The notes under the pieces were generated by a model that saw only the letters and a program-made list of their open reading frames with translations, made no database searches and had not been told where the DNA came from. 21,641 bases of DNA, from the NCBI GenBank assembly GCA_016928995.1, contig JAFGJS010000143.1, forward strand, positions 1 through 21,641, in the 5' to 3' direction. The stretch's first letter is position 1. Each line of letters begins with the position of its first letter. A program made the position numbers and the translations under genes. Origin of the DNA: Candidatus Sumerlaeota bacterium (GTDB lineage: Bacteria; Sumerlaeota; Sumerlaeia; JAFGJS01). Shown in pieces: positions 4,681 to 12,690 of the stretch.

Positions 4681-7412
4681 GGCGCTGGGCGCTGATCCTG
4701 CTGTGGTGCGCGCTGGGCAGCCTTGCTCATTCAGGAGAAATTTACGAACGCGACGGCAAGACGGTGATCCGCATCGTCGTGGACCGCTTGCCGGATCCCA
4801 CCAACACCGCCACCTTCAACCGCGCCGAGGCCGCCGCCGTCAGCGCGTTTATCGAGCAATTCCCGCAAATCTTCGCCGAACGCTATCGCGATCAATATCG
4901 GGCGAATCCCGAGAAATACGGCCGTTTCGACTGGGATCATGTTGAAGTGGAGCCGGTGCGTTTCAGCGGAATCACCGTCGAAGGAGTGGAGACCGATCTG
5001 CTGGCCATTGCCGGCGGCATGCCTCCCGACGTGCTCTACGTCAATTTTCGCAAGTCCGACAACTATATCCGCAACGGCTTCCTCTATCCGCTGGATAAAT
5101 CCGAGGACGGCTATGTCTCCGGCATGAGCGACGCGGCGCTGGCGCAACGGGTGAATCCCAAGATCTGGCCGGTGATTCGCTGCAAAGGTCCGGCTGGCGA
5201 GAAGCATGTATGGGCGCTGCCCTATGGCGGCGCGCTGGGCAAGGTGCTGCTGTATCGCAAGGATCTGTTTGATCTCAACGGCGTGCCGTATCCTGACAAG
5301 GAATGGACCTGGGATGACATGCTCGCCGCGTGTCGCAAGTTGACCGATCCAGCCAAGGGCACCTATGGTCTGCTGCTGACGCGCGCCAAGGATGAGTCGT
5401 GGTGGTGGGTTACGTTTCTCTGGTCGGCGGGCGGCGAGGCGATGGTCTATGACGAGGCGTCCGACCAATGGCGTTGCGCGTTCGATTCGGATGAGGCCGC
5501 TGTCGCGCTTGATTTTTACACGCGCCTGAGCACGGAAAAATGGACCGGCGCGGACGGCAAGCTTCATCGCGGCTACAGCACGAAGGACGCGGCGGATTTA
5601 GGCTCGAAGTGGGAGCGCGGCGAGATCGGCATGCGCTTCGATTACGTGGACGGCAAGCTGTTCTCGCGGATCAATCCTGAGGTCGTGGGGATGTGCCCCG
5701 TGCCGAAAGGTCCAACGGGGATTCGCGGCGCGGAGTTGAACAGCCGGATGATGGGCCTGTTTTCGCGCATCGAGCATCCAGCTGTGCGCGACGCCGCCTG
5801 GGAATATATCCGTTTCTTCGAAAGCGAAGAGGCGCTGCAAATCAAAACGCGGATCATGGTCGAGGGCGGCTTGGGCAAGTATTTCAACCCGGAGTTGCTG
5901 GAGCGTTTCGGCTACAAGGAATTCAGCCGTCTTTCGCCCAAGGGCTGGGCGGAGAATTTCCGCATCGCCATCGAGACGGGCAAGCCTGAGCCGTATGGCC
6001 GCAACAGCAATGTGATTTACGATGTGATGACGCGGCCGATTCATCTGGCTGAACAACTGGCGCTGAACGACGAATTGCCGGAAGATCCGGATGCGCGGCT
6101 GGCGGTGATGAAGGGCTTGCTCGAACAATGGAACGCGCGGGCGAATGAGATCATGATCGGCGCTGTCCCGCCGAAGGAACGCTCTAAGCGGCGAGCGGCC
6201 GCATTATTCGCGCTGCTGCTGATCGCCGTCGCTTTCGGTTTTGCCTTCCGGCGCGTGATGCGCGCGTTTCAGCCGCCGGAGGCGCCGGGCGTCGCGCAAC
6301 TCAAGTGGGGCTTCCGCAAGTACGCCTGGGCGTATGTCTTGCTGCTGCCCGCGGCGCTGACGATCCTGGTCTGGCAATACGCGCCGCTGGCGTATGGATC
6401 GGGCATGGCTTTCTTCGATTATAAGCTGCTGGGCGATTCCGCCTGGACGGGTTTGGATAACTTTGGCGATGTGCTGTTCGATGGCGAATGGTGGCGGGCG
6501 GTGTGGAACGCCGTGCGCTATAGCTTTTTGGTGATGGCGCTGACCTTTCTGCCGCCGATTGCGCTGGCGATTCTGCTGCAGGAGGCGCCGTATGGGCGGC
6601 TGATTTTCCGCACGATTTATTATCTTCCGGCGGTGATCACCGGGCTGGTGACTGCGCTGCTGTGGAAGCAATTTTACGAGCCGTCGGAGAGCGGCGCGCT
6701 GAACAGCATCGTGCTGCAGATCCCCGCCATTGGTTACCTCATCATCGGCGCGATGCTTTTAGGGATCGCGCTGATGTTCGCGCGACGGCTTTGGCGACAT
6801 GAACTACGCGGCGCATCGCTCGGTTTCGCTGTGGCGGGCTTGCTGTTGCTCTACACCGCGTTGCGCATCACCGCGCCAATCTTTTTACACAGCGGCGAGA
6901 CATTGTTCGAGGCGCTGCCGCATTGGCCGGGGCGGCTGTTCGAGTGCATGCCGGAGCCGTTGCGCTGGCTGGGCAATCCAGAGACATCGATGCTGGCTTG
7001 CGTGATGCCGATGGTCTGGGCCGGCATGGGGCCGGGTTGCCTGATCTATCTCGCCGCGTTGAAAGGCATTCCGGATGAAATCTACGAGTCCGCCGACATC
7101 GACGGCGGCACGTTCATCGACAAAATCATCTTCATCGTCTTTCCGATGCTCAAGGCGCTGATCCTGATCAATTTCATCGGCGCGTTCATCGGCTCGGTCT
7201 ACGCCGCAACGGGTCACATTCTCGTCATGACCGGCGGCGCGGCGAACACCGAGGTGGCCGGGCTGCATATCTGGTACCAGGCGTTCACGCACCTGCGCTT
7301 CGGACCGGCCACGGCGATGGCCTGGCTGCTGGGCTTTATGCTGATCGGCTTCACCATGAATCAACTGCGCATTCTATCGCGCGTGGAATTCAAGACGACG
7401 GGGGAGAAGTAA
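4677..7412 (+). CDS. fusion of extracellular solute-binding protein and MalF-type ABC permease
   Basis: This 911-residue protein joins two normally separate subunits of a CUT1-type sugar importer. A signal peptide (MRRWALILLWCALGSLAHS) precedes a family-1 solute-binding domain at about residues 25-490 (AGGMPPDVLYVNF, WALPYGGALGKVLLYRKDLF, EWTWDDMLAACRKLTDP). Membrane segment 506-525, a short linker and a MalF-like permease from about 545 follow, with EAA loop IYESADIDGGTFIDKIIFIV at 802-821. Segment 506-525 brings the chain back to the cytoplasm, so both halves keep their proper sides. Two further hydrophobic segments (about 684-702 and 712-735) precede a large loop inside the permease. The ATG at 4677 is preferred over 4653 because it overlaps the regulator stop. 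No lipobox is seen; tethering by fusion makes one unnecessary. Confidence 0.92.
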   Translation: MRRWALILLWCALGSLAHSGEIYERDGKTVIRIVVDRLPDPTNTATFNRAEAAAVSAFIEQFPQIFAERYRDQYRANPEKYGRFDWDHVEVEPVRFSGITVEGVETDLLAIAGGMPPDVLYVNFRKSDNYIRNGFLYPLDKSEDGYVSGMSDAALAQRVNPKIWPVIRCKGPAGEKHVWALPYGGALGKVLLYRKDLFDLNGVPYPDKEWTWDDMLAACRKLTDPAKGTYGLLLTRAKDESWWWVTFLWSAGGEAMVYDEASDQWRCAFDSDEAAVALDFYTRLSTEKWTGADGKLHRGYSTKDAADLGSKWERGEIGMRFDYVDGKLFSRINPEVVGMCPVPKGPTGIRGAELNSRMMGLFSRIEHPAVRDAAWEYIRFFESEEALQIKTRIMVEGGLGKYFNPELLERFGYKEFSRLSPKGWAENFRIAIETGKPEPYGRNSNVIYDVMTRPIHLAEQLALNDELPEDPDARLAVMKGLLEQWNARANEIMIGAVPPKERSKRRAAALFALLLIAVAFGFAFRRVMRAFQPPEAPGVAQLKWGFRKYAWAYVLLLPAALTILVWQYAPLAYGSGMAFFDYKLLGDSAWTGLDNFGDVLFDGEWWRAVWNAVRYSFLVMALTFLPPIALAILLQEAPYGRLIFRTIYYLPAVITGLVTALLWKQFYEPSESGALNSIVLQIPAIGYLIIGAMLLGIALMFARRLWRHELRGASLGFAVAGLLLLYTALRITAPIFLHSGETLFEALPHWPGRLFECMPEPLRWLGNPETSMLACVMPMVWAGMGPGCLIYLAALKGIPDEIYESADIDGGTFIDKIIFIVFPMLKALILINFIGAFIGSVYAATGHILVMTGGAANTEVAGLHIWYQAFTHLRFGPATAMAWLLGFMLIGFTMNQLRILSRVEFKTTGEK

Positions 7413-7413
7413 G

Positions 7414-9330
7414 ATGCCGATCCTATCCCCAGTCGGACGCAAATCGTTCAAGGCGCGCGCGCTGATGATCGGCATGTATCTCTTGCTCTGCGCGGGCGCA
7501 ACCACGATGCTGTATCCCTTTTTGCTGATGATTTCCGGCAGCACGAAGAGCGCGGTAGACGCGGCGGAGAACCGGCTCATCCCGTCGTACCTGTCTGATG
7601 ATGCGGCGTTGTATCGCAAGCATATCGAGGCGTTTTTCAACGAGTCGTTCGAGCAGATGCAGATGGCGTATGAAACGGACGCTGTTTCGTTTCAACGGCT
7701 TGAGCCGCCGGAGAAAATCAACGAGGCATTGATTCAGGAATGGAAGTCCTTTCTGGGGGAGGCGGATTTGCCGGCATGGACTTCAGCAGCGAGCAGCATT
7801 CGCGCGCCGGTTTCCGCTGGGACGTTGCCGAAAAATCTACGCGCCTTCAAGCGGGAGTTAATCGCACGTTTCGGCAACCGCATCGAAGATCTGAACCGCG
7901 CGCTGCGCACGAATTTCGTCAATTGGAACGCCTTCTGGATTCTGCCGGAAAATTATCTGCAGCGCGTGGAGACGCCGGAGGACGATCCGTTCGCCGTGGC
8001 GCATCGTGAGTTCAAGTTAAGCCTGCCTGCCGTCGAACGCTATTACTTCATCGCGGAAGGCTATTACAAGACGGCGTACCTGCAAACGCAATACACGCGC
8101 GACATCGGAAATTATAATACGCAGCATGGAACTGCATCTGCCTCGTGGGATGACGTGCATTTGCCACGCCGTGCGCCGGATGTAAGCGCGGCGCCGCTGG
8201 AGCGTGAGGATTGGGAGCATTTCACGCGCGACGTGCTGAATGTGCTTTGGCTGCGGTTGGACGCCTCGGCGGCGCCAGCATATCGAGAATATCTGCGTGC
8301 GAAATACCAAAACGATATCGCGATATTTAATGAAAAATACGATGTGAATATTTCGGCTTTCGATCAAGCGCCGCTGCCCGCGACAGCGCCGGGCGAAGGA
8401 CTGGCGCGCGTTGATTGGGAATCGTTTCTGCAGGGATGGCTGGATCCGGACACGCAAATCATGCATTTGGCGCCGCTGGAGGCGATCCGCATCGAGAGCG
8501 TTGAATTTCAATTTCAGGATTTTCTGAAAAACAAATATGGCGATGTGCTAGCGGCAAACACCGCATTGCATACCGAGTGGCGTGATTGGCGCGACGCCCT
8601 GCCGCCGCAACAGGCATGGCATTATCAGCATTTTCGCAGCGCGACCGGCGCCTTGCGACTTGAATTTTCCACGCGTAACTTCGCGGCGGTGCTTGATTAC
8701 GTCGCGCTGCATGGGCGCGGCATCCTCAACACAGTAGTCTATTGCCTGCTGGCGATTCTGGCGGCGCTGATCGTCAATCCGCTTGCGGCTTACGCGCTCA
8801 GCCGCTACAAGCCGCCGTCGGCGTACAAAATGCTGATGTTCCTCATGCTCACGATGGCCTTTCCGCCGATGGTGACGCAGATTCCGGTGTTCCTGATGCT
8901 GCGCGGTTTCGGGCTGCTCAACACGTACTGGGCGCTGATCCTGCCGGGGCTGGCGAACGGCTACGCGATCTTTCTGCTCAAGGGCTTCTTCGATTCGCTG
9001 CCGCAGGAACTGTATGAAAGCGCGGCGATCGACGGCGCGGGCGAGTTCCGCGTGTTCTGGCAGATCACGATGAGCCTGAGCCAGCCGATCCTCGCCGTGA
9101 TCGCGCTCAACGCCTTCACGCAAGCGTACTCGAACTTCATCATGGCGATGCTGATCTGCCAGGACGAAAAAATGTGGACCTTGATGCCGTGGCTGTATCA
9201 GCTGCAATCGCGCAGCGGCCCCGGCGTGATTTACGCCTCCCTGATTATCGCTGCGATCCCTACGTTTCTGGTGTTTGCCTTTTGCCAGAACATCATCATG
9301 CGCGGCATCGTCGTGCCGGTGGAGAAGTGA
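7414..9330 (+). CDS. MalG-type ABC permease with a large repeat-containing insertion
   Basis: A 638-residue permease, about 280 being usual. Residues 17-40 form the first membrane segment. The remaining segments start at about 437 and include the EAA loop LYESAAIDGAGEFRVFWQIT (533-552) and a typical MalG ending IIMRGIVVPVEK. Between them lie about 380 residues (45-428) predicted to be outside the membrane, built from five degenerate copies of a motif (about 66-114, 143-205, 218-278, 289-341, 366-415). Clear examples are YREYLRAKYQNDIAIFNEKY and FQDFLKNKYGDVLAANTALH, each followed by a Trp or Phe and an LP. A similar [FY]L..KYG...LN..W pattern occurs in some glycoside hydrolases of the GH42 type, but catalytic acids cannot be assigned. 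The start follows the fusion gene by one base, with GGGGAG at 7401-7406. No ATPase gene follows. Confidence 0.92.
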   Translation: MPILSPVGRKSFKARALMIGMYLLLCAGATTMLYPFLLMISGSTKSAVDAAENRLIPSYLSDDAALYRKHIEAFFNESFEQMQMAYETDAVSFQRLEPPEKINEALIQEWKSFLGEADLPAWTSAASSIRAPVSAGTLPKNLRAFKRELIARFGNRIEDLNRALRTNFVNWNAFWILPENYLQRVETPEDDPFAVAHREFKLSLPAVERYYFIAEGYYKTAYLQTQYTRDIGNYNTQHGTASASWDDVHLPRRAPDVSAAPLEREDWEHFTRDVLNVLWLRLDASAAPAYREYLRAKYQNDIAIFNEKYDVNISAFDQAPLPATAPGEGLARVDWESFLQGWLDPDTQIMHLAPLEAIRIESVEFQFQDFLKNKYGDVLAANTALHTEWRDWRDALPPQQAWHYQHFRSATGALRLEFSTRNFAAVLDYVALHGRGILNTVVYCLLAILAALIVNPLAAYALSRYKPPSAYKMLMFLMLTMAFPPMVTQIPVFLMLRGFGLLNTYWALILPGLANGYAIFLLKGFFDSLPQELYESAAIDGAGEFRVFWQITMSLSQPILAVIALNAFTQAYSNFIMAMLICQDEKMWTLMPWLYQLQSRSGPGVIYASLIIAAIPTFLVFAFCQNIIMRGIVVPVEK

Positions 9331-9340
9331 TGACCAACAT

Positions 9341-9399
9341 AACGCAAAGACGCGAAGGCGCAAAGATGCGCAACGAAATACTTTGCGTATCTTTGCGCC
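9341..9399. repeat. dispersed repeat copy 1 with a 17-bp hairpin
   Basis: AACGCAAAGACGCGAAGG (9341-9358) is repeated at 10605-10622. Bases 9357-9373 (GGCGCAAAGATGCGCAA) pair with 9383-9399 around a 9-base loop, one pair being G-T. It lies 10 bases after the permease stop codon, so as RNA it could end or protect the transport operon message. No U-run follows, which argues against a standard terminator. Elements of this 'cgcaaagacgc' type are familiar as intergenic repeats in environmental genomes. Confidence 0.65.
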
Positions 9400-9581
9400 G
9401 ATGCGATTTTGTGTTGAACGGATCCGTCAATAATGGCGCGCTCATACCAAGTTGCCGATTATGCTTATACCAGCGTATAAACTTGAGATAACCATTGATT
9501 TATTGGGGGGCGCGATGAATAAAGTTGCATGCGATGACAATCTGAAATGTTGATAAAATCCAAAACACTCGGACGGAAATC
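9400..9581. other. intergenic region before the TPR gene
   Basis: This holds a 6-bp inverted repeat TTATAC-CAGC-GTATAA at 9465-9480, which could be an operator, and an AT-rich TAAAAT at 9554-9559 that may be a -10. A GGGGGG at 9505-9510 precedes a 12-codon frame starting at 9515, too short to call a gene. No strong promoter is evident. Confidence 0.35.
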
Positions 9582-10574
9582 ATGGGCAAAAAGAGCAATG
9601 CAAAAAAGAGCAGTGCAAAAAAAAGCGCAACGGAGAAACGGCGCAAGCAAACAAAGCGAAGCCAGAACCCGGCTTCCGCTCCAGGGACGATGCGGCGGTC
9701 TTCGGAGAAATTCAACCGGGCGGTTCAGAAATTGCTCGATCAGCATGATTTTGGATCCATTGAAGCGACGAATAATTGGCTGCAAAGTTTGATCGAGGGC
9801 AAAACCATTGATGACATCGTTAAAATGGCGGGCTTGGAAGACGATCCTTATGAGTTGTCGCAGGATTTGTTTGAACAGGCGATGTCCGCGAAAGACTATG
9901 AAGAGAAGATCGAACTGCTGACAGAGGCCATGCTGCTGGATCCGGCCAACATTGACGTGAAAATAGAACTTATCCTTGAAACTTCCTTCACCGAACGGAA
10001 AACGATTCGGGAATTGAATCGTCTGGCGCGCGAAGCGGAAAGTCAGTTTGGCGAGGACTTTTTCCAGGAAAACGAAGGGCATTTCTGGGGCGTCCTGGAA
10101 ACCCGGCCCTACATGCGCGCCCGGGAGGCGCTGGCTTACCGGCTGTATGGTTGTGGAAGGACGCAAGAGGCGATTGATGAATACAAAGGGATGCTGCGGT
10201 TGAATCCTAATGACAATCAGGGCGTTCGTGAGTATCTGCTGGCAATTTATCTGGAAGAGGGGATGATTGACGAGGCCCGTCAATTGCTCGATCGCTATAA
10301 GGAGACCACGTTCGCGGTGTATAATTACGGCAAGGTTCTGGAGGCCTGGCTGAGCGATGAGCTCAAACAGGCGGAAGAACTGCTGAAATTCGCTATGAGT
10401 AAAAATCCGCACTTGCCAAAGTATATTTTTCACATCGAAGAACCCGAAGACTGGCATCCCGCAGGTTATTCTCCCGGCAAACCATCCGAAGCGGTTCATG
10501 CCCTGGAAATCCTGGGTTCCGCTATTTTGGAACATCCGGAGTTCATGGGCTGGATGAGCCGTTTTGTTGAATGA
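9582..10574 (+). CDS. TPR protein resembling the bacterial ST7-like family
   Basis: This cytoplasmic protein of 330 residues has no signal peptide or membrane segment. The first 40 residues are a Lys/Ser/Ala-rich basic tail (MGKKSNAKKSSAKKSATEKR), possibly nucleic-acid or membrane binding. Residues 90-125 contain a TPR-like pair of helices. The core at about 172-255 (ETRPYMRAREALAYRLYGCG, then LRLNPNDNQGVREYLLAIYL) closely follows the pattern of bacterial proteins related to the ST7 tumour-suppressor domain, in which a TPR is followed by LNPNDNQGVR. The biochemical role of that family is unknown. GGACGGA before 9582 supports the start; an internal ATG at 9690 would remove the basic tail. The gene stands alone, flanked on both sides by copies of the same dispersed repeat. 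Confidence 0.85.
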   Translation: MGKKSNAKKSSAKKSATEKRRKQTKRSQNPASAPGTMRRSSEKFNRAVQKLLDQHDFGSIEATNNWLQSLIEGKTIDDIVKMAGLEDDPYELSQDLFEQAMSAKDYEEKIELLTEAMLLDPANIDVKIELILETSFTERKTIRELNRLAREAESQFGEDFFQENEGHFWGVLETRPYMRAREALAYRLYGCGRTQEAIDEYKGMLRLNPNDNQGVREYLLAIYLEEGMIDEARQLLDRYKETTFAVYNYGKVLEAWLSDELKQAEELLKFAMSKNPHLPKYIFHIEEPEDWHPAGYSPGKPSEAVHALEILGSAILEHPEFMGWMSRFVE

Positions 10575-10604
10575 TCGCGCCATCGGCGAAGTGAAAACTA
10601 AAAA

Positions 10605-10634
10605 AACGCAAAGACGCGAAGGTGCGCAACGAAA
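10605..10634. repeat. dispersed repeat copy 2
   Basis: AACGCAAAGACGCGAAGG (10605-10622) followed by TGCGCAACGAAA (10623-10634) matches copy 1 except that eight bases (CGCAAAGA) between the two blocks are missing. GCGCAA here and TTGCGC near 10649-10654 can pair. It is in the same orientation as copy 1 and again lies just after a stop codon. Confidence 0.7.
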
Positions 10635-10774
10635 AATATTATATGTTTTTGCGCTTGAGACGCTCCCATTTGCTGGCCCATTCTTAGTGAGAATTTTCTC
10701 ATTTTCAACGGTCCAGTTTTCGAGGAGCAGCTCACTGACAATCCGTCTTGCGATTTTCCGTCGCGATTATGTCA

Positions 10775-10780
10775 TATAAT
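10775..10780 (+). promoter_or_regulatory. -10 element of the alkaline phosphatase promoter
   Basis: A perfect TATAAT lies about 40 bases before the ATG at 10820. There is no good -35 at the right distance, suggesting an activator. TGTCATA at 10770-10776 resembles half a PHO box, and another GTC lies exactly 11 bases upstream, but the second half-site is poor. Phosphate control is therefore only a possibility. Confidence 0.4.
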
Positions 10781-10819
10781 ATACAGCACAACACATTTTG
10801 ATTTCTCCCAGGTTTTGCG

Positions 10820-12238
10820 ATGCCTCAAACTCGTTGGATCAGCCTCTGTCTTTCAATCCTCCTGTATGGATTGTGCGTATTGCAGTCCGATGTGCAAGCG
10901 GCGCCGGCCAGCGAAACGGCGATGCTGCTGAAGAATGTGATCCTGTTTATCTCCGACGGCTGCGGCTATAATCACGTCGAGGCTGCTTCGTATTATCGCA
11001 GCGGAACGCCGGATAGTTTTTCCTTTCAACAGTTTCCGCTGCAAATCGGGATGAGCACCTACAATATCCACGGCAGTTATGATCCGGAAACGGCCTGTAC
11101 TTCGATGACCTATGTGCAAAACAATCCGACCGAATCAGGCGCGTCGGGCGCCGCCATCGCTTGCGGCAGGAAGACCTATTCGGGGGCGATCGGCATGATC
11201 GGCCACAGCAGCGCTGATGCGGTCCGGGCGCGATCCGTCGTCGAGCACGCCGAATGGCAGGGCATGGCCACTGGTGTCGCGACCTCAGTGCAATTTTCCC
11301 ACGCCACGGCGGCCAGCTTCGCCGCGCATAATGTGTCGCGCTATAACTACGAGGCCATCGCCCGCGAGATGCTGACGAGCAGCACGCTTGACGTGATCAT
11401 CGGGTGCGGGCATCCGGGTTTCGATAACGACGGGCAGACGACGGCCAGCGTCGAGTTTAAATATGCCGGCGGCGAGGAGACCTGGTTGGCGCTGCTCGCT
11501 GGCGAGCTGGCGGTCAGCGATGCGGATCGGGATCATCAGCCGGACGCCTGGAGTCTCGTTGAGTCGCGGGATGATTTTCAGTCGCTGGCTGCTGGACAGA
11601 ATCTGCCCAAGCGTCTGCTGGGGATTCCGCAAACGCACCTTACGCTGCAACAACGCCGTAGCGGCGGAAATGTGCAAGTTCCTTATGCCGACGCATTAAC
11701 GACAAGCGTGCCGACGTTGAGCGAGATCACAATGGCGGCGATCAATGTTCTGGAGCAGGATACGGACGGTTTCTTCCTGATGGTCGAAGGCGGCGCAGTC
11801 GATTGGGCCAGCCACTCCAACCAGAGCGGACGCATGATCGAGGAGGAACTGGAGTTCGCCGACGCTGTCTCCTCCGCCGTCGTTTGGGTGGCTGACCATG
11901 GCGGCTGGGAGCAAACGTTGATCGTCGTCACCGGCGATCACGAATGCGGCTATCTCACCGGTCCGGCGAACAGTGGAACGGTCGAGGAACAACTGCAAAT
12001 CGTTGGCGGCGCGCCGGGAGAAGTCCCGCAGATGCAGTGGCGCCTGACAGCGCATACCAACTCGCTGGTTCCGCTTTACGCCAATGGGCCGGAATCCGTG
12101 CTTCAGCAGTTGCTCGACATGGCCGACGAAGAAGATCCTATCCGCGGCTCCTACATCGATAACGCTGAATTGGGCGCCGCTCTGATCGACATCATTCCAC
12201 TCAAACCACCAACCGCCGCAACGATAACGATTTGGTAA
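10820..12238 (+). CDS. secreted alkaline phosphatase (PhoA superfamily)
   Basis: A 472-residue phosphomonoesterase with signal peptide (MPQTRWISLCLSILLYGLCV, likely cut after VQA at about 27). Active-site residues fall almost at the E. coli PhoA numbers: Asp46 (LFISDGCG), nucleophile Ser106 (PTESGASGAA), His161 and Thr163 (FSHATAASFAAH), Arg174 (VSRYNYE), Glu323, Asp328 and His332 (MVEGGAVDWASH), Asp373-His374 (VTGDHECG) and His412 (TAHTNS). Two-zinc phosphate-ester hydrolysis in the periplasm or outside is therefore expected. The Asp before the nucleophile is Glu here. The PhoA Asp153 position is His, as in many other bacterial and animal enzymes. No anchor is seen at the C-terminus. The gene has its own promoter and no co-transcribed partner. 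Confidence 0.92.
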   Translation: MPQTRWISLCLSILLYGLCVLQSDVQAAPASETAMLLKNVILFISDGCGYNHVEAASYYRSGTPDSFSFQQFPLQIGMSTYNIHGSYDPETACTSMTYVQNNPTESGASGAAIACGRKTYSGAIGMIGHSSADAVRARSVVEHAEWQGMATGVATSVQFSHATAASFAAHNVSRYNYEAIAREMLTSSTLDVIIGCGHPGFDNDGQTTASVEFKYAGGEETWLALLAGELAVSDADRDHQPDAWSLVESRDDFQSLAAGQNLPKRLLGIPQTHLTLQQRRSGGNVQVPYADALTTSVPTLSEITMAAINVLEQDTDGFFLMVEGGAVDWASHSNQSGRMIEEELEFADAVSSAVVWVADHGGWEQTLIVVTGDHECGYLTGPANSGTVEEQLQIVGGAPGEVPQMQWRLTAHTNSLVPLYANGPESVLQQLLDMADEEDPIRGSYIDNAELGAALIDIIPLKPPTAATITIW

Positions 12239-12332
12239 AAGCACGGTGTTGATCAACTGATATACAGCAAGTTTGGTTTTCCCAGTGAAATGCGCTCTGC
12301 TTTTGCATTCCCGCCTATAAAGTTGTTTCAAT

Positions 12333-12361
12333 TTGACAGATTCCACGTTCTAACATATCCT
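12333..12361 (+). promoter_or_regulatory. candidate promoter for the lamin-tail/CotH gene
   Basis: Perfect TTGACA (12333-12338), 17 bases, TATCCT (12356-12361). The distance to the coding start is long (about 330 bases), so a nearer promoter cannot be excluded. Confidence 0.4.
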
Positions 12362-12676
12362 TAACAAGCTATGTTGAAAGTGGGCCTTACCGGCTTATTT
12401 GGGTTTTGGGGAAGATAATGCAGTTGCTGATGTTACAGTCGGGGAATACATCCAATCCTTTCAAGAACGGATGGCAGGGGCGAGAAATTGCATAGCGGCG
12501 CGCGGTATTGTCTCACATCCCGCATCATTAACCATCTCTTTTGCCAAAGTGATTCGCTTGGGTTAAAGAATCCTCTTTCTTGCCACTCCCAATATTGGTG
12601 TTTTCCTGCAGTGGTATTTCGATTTCATTCATCGCCGGCGATGCTGTTTGCTCTGTCGCCGCGTGATCATCGGACC

Positions 12677-12682
12677 AGGAGG
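12677..12682 (+). promoter_or_regulatory. ribosome binding site deciding the start at 12691
   Basis: AGGAGG stands 8 bases before GTG at 12691 and 11 before ATG at 12694, which favours the GTG. An ATG at 12683 directly after it stops after three codons. Confidence 0.6.
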
Positions 12683-12690
12683 ATGTCTCT

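Larger units (their letters stand above)
12239..12690. other. intergenic region upstream of the giant secreted protein
   Basis: About 450 bases. A promoter-like TTGACA-17-TATCCT lies at 12333-12361 and would give a leader of some 320 bases. Within it GGGGAAG (12408-12414) precedes a 25-codon frame at 12418-12495 beginning MQLLMLQSGNTSNPF, a weak candidate for a leader peptide. No strong hairpin terminator for the phosphatase gene and no recognisable riboswitch are visible. Confidence 0.4.

Noticed and set aside
4731-5567. 278-codon open frame antisense to the solute-binding domain
   Set aside because: No motif or plausible context; the sense strand is an unambiguous transporter gene.
8548-9363. 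271-codon open frame antisense to the MalG-type permease
   Set aside because: Composition (Arg, His, Gln) is that of an antisense shadow of membrane segments.
9465-10583. 372-codon open frame antisense to the TPR gene
   Set aside because: It is longer than the sense gene, but its translation is Phe/Arg/Gln-rich without family motifs, whereas the sense strand encodes a clear TPR/ST7 pattern with a good start.
10738-10776. PHO box before alkaline phosphatase
   Set aside because: Only one convincing half-site (TGTCATA); the copy 11 bases upstream matches at GTC only.
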